A stretch of DNA of 8,907 nucleotides from NCBI GenBank assembly GCA_945897545.1, contig CAMDGJ010000119.1, forward strand, positions 1 to 8,907, given 5' to 3'. Below the pieces are notes generated by a model that saw only the letters and a list, made by a program, of their open reading frames with translations, was not told where the DNA came from and made no database searches. A program made the translations under genes and the position numbers. Each line of letters opens with the position of its first letter. Position 1 is the first letter of the stretch. This document shows, one piece after another, positions 1 to 5,519 of this stretch. This DNA comes from Flavobacterium psychrophilum. GTDB taxonomy: Bacteria; Bacteroidota; Bacteroidia; Flavobacteriales; Flavobacteriaceae.

Positions 1-1
1 A

Positions 2-73
2 TTTTCTGATAATTTGACTTTAGACGAAATAAATCAATTGAATCACTTATTAGATAAATACAGAAATAAATAA
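2..73 (+). CDS. 3' end of an upstream gene, probably a MarR-family transcriptional regulator (partial)
   Basis: An open frame enters from the left edge and ends at TAA 71-73, giving 23 residues (FSDNLTLDEINQLNHLLDKY, then RNK). The pattern, a short acidic start followed by an amphipathic Leu/Asn-rich helix ending in a basic tail, is what the last helix of MarR-type regulators looks like (LT..E...LN.LLDK.R). Its stop lies only 14 nt before the nitroreductase start, on the same strand, so the two are probably co-transcribed. A MarR-type regulator next to a nitroreductase and a YceI protein would make sense as a stress or redox switch. The DNA-binding part is outside the window, so the family is inferred from a very short tail and could be wrong. 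Confidence 0.55.
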   Translation, partial: FSDNLTLDEINQLNHLLDKYRNK

Positions 74-87
74 ATTAAAATAAAATT

Positions 88-720
88 ATGAATACTTTTT
101 TAGACAATCAAAACTGGAGATATGCAACAAAGAAATTTGATGCAACGAAAAAAATCTCAACCGAAGACTTAAATAATTTAAAAGAAGCAATCCGTTTAAG
201 TTCGTCTTCTTATGGTTTACAGCCGTATCAAATTATTATTGTTGAAAATCCTGAGTTACGAGCTCAATTATTAGCTGCTGCTTATGGACAATCGCAAGTT
301 GTAGATGCATCTCACCTTATCGTTTTCGCACACGAAACAAATGTTAATAACGAAACAATCGACAAATACATTAATAGAATCAGTGAAACTAGAGGTATTC
401 CTGCTGAAGCATTAGCTGGTTTTGGAAACTACATGAAAGGTGGAGTTAATGCAATGCCAGAAGACGTGAGAAACATTTGGGCATCAAAACAAACGTATTT
501 GGCTTTAGGTAATTTATTAAATGCTGCTGCCGAATTAAAAATTGACATAACTCCAATGGAAGGTTTTGTTCCTGCAAAAGTAAACGAAATATTAGGTCTT
601 GATAAACTAGGTTTAAACGCTTCACTTATGGCTACAGTAGGTTACAGAAGCGAAGAAGATGCTACACAACATTACAAAAAAGTTAGAAAATCTAACGAAG
701 AATTATTTATAACCCTTTAA
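88..720 (+). CDS. NfsB-like FMN-dependent NAD(P)H nitroreductase
   Basis: This 210-residue protein has the usual length of the nitroreductase family, homodimeric cytoplasmic flavoenzymes that use NAD(P)H to reduce nitroaromatics, quinones or similar acceptors. Visible family features are the N-terminal RYATKKFD (residues 11-18, FMN phosphate contact), SSSSYGLQPYQ (38-48, matching SPSSTNSQPW of E. coli NfsB), the KQ pair at 134-135 in the helix that meets the flavin, TPMEGF (155-160, matching the PIEGF flavin loop) and the C-terminal KKVRKS. The ATG at 88 follows an A-rich tract and gives the canonical N-terminus. It lies 14 nt after the putative regulator and 29 nt before the yceI-like gene, which points to one transcript. 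The true substrate cannot be read from sequence, so no gene symbol is given. Confidence 0.9.
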   Translation: MNTFLDNQNWRYATKKFDATKKISTEDLNNLKEAIRLSSSSYGLQPYQIIIVENPELRAQLLAAAYGQSQVVDASHLIVFAHETNVNNETIDKYINRISETRGIPAEALAGFGNYMKGGVNAMPEDVRNIWASKQTYLALGNLLNAAAELKIDITPMEGFVPAKVNEILGLDKLGLNASLMATVGYRSEEDATQHYKKVRKSNEELFITL

Positions 721-749
721 TTATTAATCCTAAAAACAAATTTAAAACA

Positions 750-1316
750 ATGAAAAATTTAAAATCAATTGCATTAGCATTAGTTGTAGTTTTATCTACT
801 GTAGCGGTATCAGCTCAAACAAAAAAAATCGATGTTGCTACTAGTAAGATCGAATGGGTAGGAAAAAAAGTAACTGGACAACACAATGGTATCGTAAACT
901 TCAAAGACGGAGCAGTAGTTTTGAAAGCTGGTAAATTAGTTGGAGGATCTTTCACAGTAAACATGAATTCATTGACTGCAACAGATTTAACTGGTGAATA
1001 CAAAGACAAATTAGACGGACACTTGAAAGCAGATGACTTTTTTGGAACTACAAAATTCCCAACTGCTACACTAGTTATCAAAAAAATTGGTGCTAAATCG
1101 GCTAATGTTTACAATGCAACGGCAGATTTAACCATCAAAGGAATTACACAGCCAGTAACTTTTGATATGACTGTAAACGACGACACTGCTACTACAACTT
1201 TCAATGTAGATCGTACTAAATATGACATTAAACACGGTTCTAAATCATTCTTCGAAAGCATTGGAGACAAAGCAATTTCTGACGAATTTGAATTGAAAGT
1301 GAATTTGAAATATTAA
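750..1316 (+). CDS. YceI-family secreted lipocalin-like protein
   Basis: This is a 188-residue protein with a clear Sec signal peptide: the basic start MKNLK, a hydrophobic core from about residue 6 to 19, and a likely signal peptidase I cut after AVSA (22|23, before QTKK). There is no lipobox cysteine, so a soluble periplasmic protein is expected. The mature part matches the YceI fold, an extended beta barrel that in characterised members binds a polyisoprenoid chain. Supporting motifs are the start IDVATSKIEWVGKKVTGQH, HLKADDFF (91-98) followed by FPTATL, the central LTIKGITQPVTFD, and the C-terminal DRTKYDIKHGSKSFFES. It is the last gene before a strong terminator and shares its short-gap arrangement with the nitroreductase. 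Family assignment is firm; the physiological ligand is unknown. Confidence 0.92.
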   Translation: MKNLKSIALALVVVLSTVAVSAQTKKIDVATSKIEWVGKKVTGQHNGIVNFKDGAVVLKAGKLVGGSFTVNMNSLTATDLTGEYKDKLDGHLKADDFFGTTKFPTATLVIKKIGAKSANVYNATADLTIKGITQPVTFDMTVNDDTATTTFNVDRTKYDIKHGSKSFFESIGDKAISDEFELKVNLKY

Positions 1317-1342
1317 TTTCAACAAATAATATTAAACTTCAC

Positions 1343-1376
1343 AAACCCTAACGATAATTCGTTGGGGTTTTTTTTT
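1343..1376 (+). terminator. Rho-independent terminator after the yceI-like gene
   Basis: A 12-bp stem (1343-1354 with 1359-1370, one T·G wobble at 1349/1364) closes a TAAT loop and runs straight into a T tract from 1368 to 1376. It lies 26 nt after the yceI-like stop codon and insulates the trp promoter from the upstream unit. Confidence 0.93.
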
Positions 1377-1415
1377 AACAAAATCATAAAAAATAGTATT
1401 TTTTGTTCATTCTGT

Positions 1416-1445
1416 TTGGATAATCAAAATTCATTTATATATTTG
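1416..1445 (+). promoter_or_regulatory. trp operon promoter, Bacteroidota type (TTG-N19-TATATTTG)
   Basis: TATATTTG at 1438-1445 is an exact match to the Bacteroidota -7 consensus TAnnTTTG. TTG at 1416-1418, within TTTG, lies 19 nt upstream, at the expected spacing for the -33 element. Transcription would start near 1450, about ten nucleotides before the leader peptide ATG. I see no operator-like palindrome over the promoter, which fits control by attenuation rather than by a TrpR-type repressor. Confidence 0.85.
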
Positions 1446-1460
1446 TGCCAAGAATTAAAT

Positions 1461-1517
1461 ATGAAAACAATTACAAATAATACTTGGTGGTGGAACAATT
1501 TACGTCAGTCGTCGTGA
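1461..1517 (+). CDS. trpL: trp operon leader peptide with three consecutive Trp codons
   Basis: ATG 1461 opens an 18-codon frame, MKTITNNTWWWNNLRQSS, ending at TGA 1515-1517. Three successive TGG codons lie at 1485-1493. It is the first start codon after the promoter and precedes an intrinsic terminator and trpE, exactly where a ribosome-sensing leader is expected. The start is preceded by an A-rich tract and there is no Shine-Dalgarno site, as for its neighbours. The late codons CGT CAG TCG TCG TGA are GC-rich against the surrounding style. They coincide with the bases that pair in the antiterminator, so RNA structure probably dictates their choice. The peptide itself is not expected to have a function; its translation is the sensor of charged tRNA-Trp. 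Confidence 0.9.
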   Translation: MKTITNNTWWWNNLRQSS

Positions 1518-1569
1518 ACAAAGCTCCTATAGTATAAAACTATAAATATAAAAGGCTTGTCATCACGAC
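1511..1569 (+). promoter_or_regulatory. trp attenuator antiterminator (mutually exclusive with the terminator)
   Basis: GTCGTGA (1511-1517, overlapping the leader stop codon) is perfectly complementary to TCACGAC (1563-1569). The pairing continues as ACAA (1518-1521) with TTGT (1557-1560), with CA at 1561-1562 bulged out, and GC (1523-1524) with GC (1555-1556). This helix uses both the terminator loop and parts of both terminator arms, so the two folds cannot coexist. A ribosome stalled on the Trp codons at 1485-1493 leaves 1511-1528 free and favours antitermination. One that reaches the stop at 1515 masks it and lets the terminator form. The pairing is seen in the sequence; the mechanism is the established logic of E. 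coli-type attenuation. Confidence 0.82.
1528..1544 (+). repeat. Small hairpin nested inside the antiterminator loop
   Basis: TATAGT (1528-1533) pairs perfectly with ACTATA (1539-1544) around an ATAAA loop. It lies in the linker between the two antiterminator strands and would draw them together, shortening the effective loop of the long-range helix. Functional meaning is inferred. Confidence 0.55.
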
Positions 1570-1583
1570 AAGCCTTTTTTTTT
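1551..1583 (+). terminator. trp attenuator terminator
   Basis: An 11-bp perfect stem (1551-1561 with 1567-1577) has the loop ATCAC and a T tract from 1575 to 1583. It stands 34 nt after the leader stop codon and 43 nt before the trpE ATG, so it controls entry into the structural genes. The loop bases are complementary to the end of the leader frame (see the antiterminator). Confidence 0.92.
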
Positions 1584-1626
1584 GTGTAAAGACACCATTT
1601 TATGGTCTCCATTAAATAAAAATAAA

Positions 1627-3027
1627 ATGAAAACATTTATTCTAAATACAAATTACAAGCAAATCCTTGCTGATACAATCACACCGGTGAGTGTTTACTT
1701 AAAAATACGGGATCAATTTCCTAATAGTTTGCTTTTGGAAAGTAGCGATTACCATGGTAACGACAACAGTTTTTCCTATATCTGTTGCAACCCGATAGCT
1801 TCTATAAAAATCGAAAACGAAACCATTTCAAAAATATATCCCGACGGAAGTGTTGAAAATATTTCAATCGATGCAAATACTGATATTCCGCAAATAATTC
1901 AAGAATTTTCAGGGCAATTCCAGTCTGAGAAAAATGATTTTAAATTCATTAATAACGGATTATTTGGCTATATTTCGTATGATGCTGTTCGTTATTTCGA
2001 AAAAGTAACTATCGCCAAAAAAGATGGAGAAACTACTATTCCCGATGTGTTTTACGCTGTTTACCAAAATATAATTGCCATCAACCATTTCAAAAATGAA
2101 GCTTATATTTTCTGCCACAGTATAGACGACAGAAACAACATTTCTGAAATTGAACAATTATTGCAGTCCAGAAACATAGCTTCATATAAATTCTCGAAAG
2201 AAGGCAAAGGTTTTTCTAACTTAACCGACGAAGAATTCAAGCACAATGTAGCTTTGGCCAAAAAACATTGTTACAGGGGAGATGTGTTCCAATTAGTATT
2301 ATCCAGAAGATTTACACAAGGTTTTAAAGGCGATGAATTCAATGTTTACAGAGCTTTGCGAAGCATTAACCCTTCTCCGTATTTGTTCTTTTTTGATTAT
2401 GGCGATTTCAAAATATTTGGTTCTTCACCCGAAGCTCAAATTATTGTAAAAGACCGTAAAGCCGAAATTCACCCCATCGCCGGAACTTTCAGACGAACAG
2501 GCGATGATGAAAAAGATGCCCTTTTAGCTAAAAAACTATCCGAAGACAAAAAAGAAAACAGCGAACACGTAATGCTTGTTGATCTAGCCCGAAACGATTT
2601 AAGCAGAAACGGTCACGAGGTTAAAGTAGAAAAATACCGCGAAGTACAATTTTTCTCCCATGTGATTCATTTAGTTTCCAAAGTAACGGGACATTTACAC
2701 GAAAAAGCCACAACGATGCAAGTCGTAGCCGACACTTTTCCAGCGGGAACATTAAGTGGCGCACCAAAACACAGAGCGATGCAATTGATAGAAGATTACG
2801 AAAAAACAAATCGTAATTTTTACGGAGGAGCAATAGGATTTATGGATTTCAAAGGCAACTTTAATCACGCTATTATGATTCGTACTTTTTTAAGTAAAAA
2901 CCATCAGTTACATTCTCAAGCAGGAGCTGGAATTGTAGCTGGCTCAGATGAAGAAAGCGAAATGCAGGAAGTATACAATAAATTATTGGCGTTGAATAAA
3001 GCGCTGGATTTGGCAGAAACAATATAA
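1627..3027 (+). CDS. trpE: Anthranilate synthase component I
   Basis: TrpE converts chorismate and ammonia, supplied by TrpG, to anthranilate and pyruvate, the committed step of tryptophan synthesis. From ATG 1627 it is 466 residues, in the normal size range. LLLESS (35-40) is the inhibitory tryptophan-binding segment, so feedback control is probably intact. The chorismate-binding domain shows SPEA (267-270), HPIAGT (282-287), SEHVMLVDLARND (312-324), GTLSGAPK (374-381) and GAGIVAGSDEESE (433-445). The alanine in PIAGT marks TrpE; the related PabB usually has lysine there. The frame is open 15 codons further upstream, to a TTG at 1582 inside the terminator T tract. That start is rejected because ATG 1627 has an A-rich leader and gives the canonical MKTFILNTNY start. 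It is the first structural gene behind the attenuator. Confidence 0.97.
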   Translation: MKTFILNTNYKQILADTITPVSVYLKIRDQFPNSLLLESSDYHGNDNSFSYICCNPIASIKIENETISKIYPDGSVENISIDANTDIPQIIQEFSGQFQSEKNDFKFINNGLFGYISYDAVRYFEKVTIAKKDGETTIPDVFYAVYQNIIAINHFKNEAYIFCHSIDDRNNISEIEQLLQSRNIASYKFSKEGKGFSNLTDEEFKHNVALAKKHCYRGDVFQLVLSRRFTQGFKGDEFNVYRALRSINPSPYLFFFDYGDFKIFGSSPEAQIIVKDRKAEIHPIAGTFRRTGDDEKDALLAKKLSEDKKENSEHVMLVDLARNDLSRNGHEVKVEKYREVQFFSHVIHLVSKVTGHLHEKATTMQVVADTFPAGTLSGAPKHRAMQLIEDYEKTNRNFYGGAIGFMDFKGNFNHAIMIRTFLSKNHQLHSQAGAGIVAGSDEESEMQEVYNKLLALNKALDLAETI

Positions 3028-3034
3028 TGTAAGT

Positions 3035-3050
3035 ACAAGTCGCGACTTGT
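3035..3050. repeat. 16-bp perfect palindrome in the trpE-trpG spacer
   Basis: ACAAGTCGCGACTTGT is perfectly self-complementary with no unpaired loop in DNA. It fills much of the 42-nt gap between trpE and trpG and is followed by CCC rather than a T tract, so it is not a terminator. Its centre, TCGCGA, is GC-rich for this region. It could be a dispersed extragenic repeat or an RNA-stability or processing hairpin. A single window cannot decide. Confidence 0.75.
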
Positions 3051-3069
3051 CCCTAAAATAAAAAACAAA

Positions 3070-3636
3070 ATGAAAAAAATACTAGTCATAGACAATTACG
3101 ATAGCTTCACTTACAACTTAGTGCATTATCTCGAGGATTTAGATTGCGAAGTTACTGTCTACAGAAACGATGAATTTGATATTGACGAAATTGCCCATTT
3201 CGATAAAATATTACTATCACCCGGACCAGGAATTCCTGATGAAGCGGGTTTGTTAAAAGCCGTAATTGCCAAATATGCTTCAACAAAAAGCATTCTGGGA
3301 GTTTGCCTTGGCCAACAAGCCATTGGAGAAGTCTTTGGCGGAACGCTTTCAAACTTAGACAAAGTCTATCACGGAGTTTCCTCAATGATAAAAACATCAG
3401 TTGATGATGAACTTTTATTCGAAGGATTAGGAAATGAATTTGAAGTAGGACGGTACCATTCGTGGGTGGTCGATGCTAATTTGCCTGATGTTCTAGAAGC
3501 AACCTCTTTCGACGAAAACGGACAACTAATGTCCTTGCGACATAAAACGTTTGATGTACGAGGTGTACAATTTCATCCTGAAAGTGTGTTGACACCAAAC
3601 GGAAAGAAAATTTTAGAAAACTGGCTAAAGAATTAA
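3070..3636 (+). CDS. trpG: Anthranilate synthase component II, glutamine amidotransferase
   Basis: TrpG hydrolyses glutamine and channels ammonia to TrpE. At 188 residues it has the standard length of a free-standing class I amidotransferase. The N-terminal LVIDNYDSFTYNLVHYL, the oxyanion-loop PGPG (51-54), the nucleophile Cys79 in GVCLGQQAIGE, and the His169/Glu171 pair in FHPES are all present, so the triad is complete. The close relative PabA shares these motifs and can be the same protein serving folate synthesis. Placement between trpE and trpD makes TrpG the better name, and a dual role is possible. ATG 3070 follows an A-rich tract and gives the canonical MKKILVIDNYDSF start. It lies 42 nt after trpE, across the 16-bp palindrome. 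Confidence 0.96.
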   Translation: MKKILVIDNYDSFTYNLVHYLEDLDCEVTVYRNDEFDIDEIAHFDKILLSPGPGIPDEAGLLKAVIAKYASTKSILGVCLGQQAIGEVFGGTLSNLDKVYHGVSSMIKTSVDDELLFEGLGNEFEVGRYHSWVVDANLPDVLEATSFDENGQLMSLRHKTFDVRGVQFHPESVLTPNGKKILENWLKN

Positions 3637-3654
3637 TGCAATACCTAGAAAAAA

Positions 3655-3692
3655 ATCCGTAAATATCAGTTAATAATCCGCGTCATCCGCGT
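3655..3692. repeat. Tandem ATCCGCGT repeat in the trpG-trpD spacer
   Basis: ATCCGCGT occurs at 3676-3683 and again at 3685-3692, a 9-nt period with one C between copies. A degenerate third unit, ATCCGT, lies at 3655-3660. The stretch takes up most of the 64-nt gap and reaches to within 8 nt of the trpD start, displacing the usual A-rich translation leader. Short GC-rich direct repeats like this look like a dispersed intergenic element, but copy number elsewhere cannot be seen here. Confidence 0.6.
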
Positions 3693-3700
3693 TCCATTTT

Positions 3701-4693
3701 ATGAAAACAATATTAAACAAGCTCATCAATCACGAAATGCTTTCGAAAGAAGAAGCTAAAAACGTCTTGGTCAATATTTCTAACGGAAGTTATAATCCAA
3801 GCCAAATTGCTTCATTCCTTACGGTTTATATGATGAGAAGTGTCAGTATCGAGGAACTTTCAGGCTTTCGAGAAGCCTTATTGGAACTCTGTATTCGAGT
3901 AGATTTATCGGCATACAATACCATCGATTTGTGCGGAACAGGTGGCGATGGAAAAGATACTTTCAATATATCAACTTTGGCTTCTTTTGTAGCAGCTGGA
4001 GCAGGAATTAAAGTTGCCAAACATGGTAATTACGGCGTTTCTTCGATTTCGGGTTCAAGCAATGTGATGGAAAAATTAGGAGTGAAATTCAGCAATGACA
4101 CTGATTTCTTGGACAAATGTATCGACCAAGCAGGAATTTGCATTCTACATGCGCCCTTGTTTCACCCAGCAATGAAAAATGTGGGACCTATTCGTTCAGC
4201 ATTAGGAGTAAAAACCTTCTTCAATATGTTAGGTCCAATGGTTAATCCTTCGTTTCCAAAAAACCAATTGGTGGGAGTTTTCAATTTGGAACTGGCAAGA
4301 ATGTATGGGTATTTATACCAAAATACTGATAGAAATTTTACGATATTACATTCATTGGATGGCTATGACGAAATTTCATTAACTTGCCCAACTAAATATA
4401 TTTCCAATACGCGAGAAGGTGTTTTAAATCCAAGTGATTTTGGCATTCGACAACTGTCACAAAGCGAAATTGAAGGAGGGAAAACCATCGAAGAATCAGC
4501 GCAAATGTTTGCCAATATTATTTCTGGAAAAGGGACTGAAGCTCAAAATAACGTGGTTTGTGCCAATGCTGCAATGGCAATTTCGACAGTGAACGGTGGT
4601 TCGCCATTAGAAGCATTTCAATTGGCAAAAGAAAGTTTATTGTCAGGGAAAGGATTAGCATCATTGAACAAATTACAAGAATTAAGTAAATAA
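3701..4693 (+). CDS. trpD: Anthranilate phosphoribosyltransferase
   Basis: TrpD transfers the phosphoribosyl group of PRPP to anthranilate, giving N-(5-phosphoribosyl)anthranilate. The 330-residue product has the usual length of a monofunctional enzyme, not fused to TrpG. An N-terminal helical domain leads into the PRPP-binding DLCGTGGDGKDTFNIST (GTGGD 79-83, NIST 89-92). KHGNYGVSS (107-115) and the anthranilate-site segment RSALGVKTFFNMLGPMVNP (165-183) follow. The family more often has KHGNR; tyrosine at 111 is a variation, not a sign of damage. The ATG is preceded by TTCCATTTT from the repeat-like spacer instead of an A-rich tract, so translation initiation may be weaker than in its neighbours or coupled to trpG. 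It ends 5 nt before trpC, suggesting tight translational coupling. Confidence 0.97.
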   Translation: MKTILNKLINHEMLSKEEAKNVLVNISNGSYNPSQIASFLTVYMMRSVSIEELSGFREALLELCIRVDLSAYNTIDLCGTGGDGKDTFNISTLASFVAAGAGIKVAKHGNYGVSSISGSSNVMEKLGVKFSNDTDFLDKCIDQAGICILHAPLFHPAMKNVGPIRSALGVKTFFNMLGPMVNPSFPKNQLVGVFNLELARMYGYLYQNTDRNFTILHSLDGYDEISLTCPTKYISNTREGVLNPSDFGIRQLSQSEIEGGKTIEESAQMFANIISGKGTEAQNNVVCANAAMAISTVNGGSPLEAFQLAKESLLSGKGLASLNKLQELSK

Positions 4694-4698
4694 CGCAA

Positions 4699-5505
4699 AT
4701 GAATATTTTAGATAGAATAATAATCGACAAACGAAGAGAAGTCATTCTCAAGAAATCAATCATTCCTGTTTCGCAATTGGAAGCTTCGGTTTTCTTTGAA
4801 AAAAAGACGATTTCTTTGAGTCAAAATTTGCAACACAGCAACTCTGGGATCATTGCTGAACACAAACGTCGTTCGCCTTCAAAAGCCGAAATCAACTATG
4901 GTTTCACTGTGGAAGAAGTAGCAAAAGGGTACGAAAATGCAGGTGCTTGCGGAATTTCAGTTCTCACCGATGGAAAATATTTTGGTGGTTCATTAGACGA
5001 TTTGCTTTTGGCTAGAGCCTCAGTGAATATTCCGTTGTTGCGAAAAGAATTCATTGTAGACGAATACCAAATATTGGAAGCCAAAGCCTATGGAGCCGAT
5101 TTAATTTTACTCATCGCAGCCGTTTTAAGTCGGGAGGAAATTAAATCCTTGTCGGAATTTGCTAAAAGTTTAGGATTAGAAGTTTTGTTAGAAGTGCATA
5201 ATTTGGAAGAATTGGAGAAATCAATAATGCCAACATTGGATATGATTGGTGTAAATAACAGAAACCTAAAAACATTTGAAGTAAGTTTGGATTTTAGCAA
5301 GCAATTGGCAGACCATATTCCAAATGATTTCGTGAAAATATCCGAAAGCGGTATTTCATCAATAGAAGCCATCAACGAACTGAAACCCTACGGTTACAAA
5401 GGGTTCCTGATTGGAGAAAATTTTATGAAAACGGACGATGCCGGAAGAGCTGCAACGGAATTTATTAGCCCCCTAGCCCCCAAAGGGGGAATTAGCAACT
5501 TGTAA
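4699..5505 (+). CDS. trpC: Indole-3-glycerol-phosphate synthase
   Basis: TrpC decarboxylates and cyclises carboxyphenylamino-deoxyribulose phosphate to indole-3-glycerol phosphate. It is a 268-residue monofunctional (beta/alpha)8 enzyme. Catalytic and phosphate-binding motifs are complete: AEHKRRSPSK (53-62, with Glu54, Lys56 and Ser61), LRKEF (114-118, Lys116), LLEVHN (163-168, Glu165), VNNRNL (185-190, Asn187) and SESGI (215-219, Glu216). FLIGENFM forms the last phosphate site. The C-terminal tail after about residue 255 (SPLAPKGGISNL) is not TrpC-like. It is the translation of a G/C-run repeat inserted at the gene's end, and the fold should tolerate it because all active-site elements come earlier. 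The gene starts 5 nt after trpD and ends 14 nt before the ATG that opens the trpF frame. Confidence 0.97.
   Translation: MNILDRIIIDKRREVILKKSIIPVSQLEASVFFEKKTISLSQNLQHSNSGIIAEHKRRSPSKAEINYGFTVEEVAKGYENAGACGISVLTDGKYFGGSLDDLLLARASVNIPLLRKEFIVDEYQILEAKAYGADLILLIAAVLSREEIKSLSEFAKSLGLEVLLEVHNLEELEKSIMPTLDMIGVNNRNLKTFEVSLDFSKQLADHIPNDFVKISESGISSIEAINELKPYGYKGFLIGENFMKTDDAGRAATEFISPLAPKGGISNL
5467..5492 (+). repeat. G/C-run repeat, copy 1 (inside the 3' end of trpC)
   Basis: The unit reads AGCCCCCTAGCCCCC, then AAA, then GGGGG, with CCCCC (5477-5481) and GGGGG (5485-5489) able to form a small hairpin. It is sharply different in base composition from the surrounding AT-rich genes. It encodes SPLAPKGG at the TrpC C-terminus. 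A near-identical copy lies inverted at 5583-5608 (21 of 23 core positions match). Elements of this appearance occur in Bacteroidota genomes as dispersed palindromic repeats; that link is from memory. Confidence 0.8.
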
Positions 5506-5519
5506 ATATAAATAGTAAT

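Noticed and set aside
815..1081. Minus-strand open frames, for example across the yceI-like gene, trpG, trpC and trpB
   Set aside because: Each lies wholly or largely within a well-supported plus-strand gene, has no recognisable domain and no promoter. They are codon-bias shadows.
1590..1608. Imperfect inverted repeat AGACACCA/TGGTCT between the attenuator and trpE
   Set aside because: It needs a two-base bulge in a six-base stem and has no T tract. It is too weak to call as an operator or a second terminator.
1582..1626. Upstream extension of trpE by 15 codons from TTG 1582
   Set aside because: That start lies in the T tract of the attenuator terminator and adds residues unlike TrpE. ATG 1627 has the A-rich leader and the canonical N-terminus.
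1627..3636. Reading trpE/trpG as the pabB/pabA pair of folate synthesis
   Set aside because: PIAGT with alanine and the LLLES tryptophan site in the large subunit, plus the operon context, support anthranilate synthase. A second role for the small subunit cannot be excluded.
3655..3692. CRISPR-like array in the trpG-trpD spacer
   Set aside because: Units are only 8 nt with no spacers between them. This is a short tandem repeat, and no cas genes are present.
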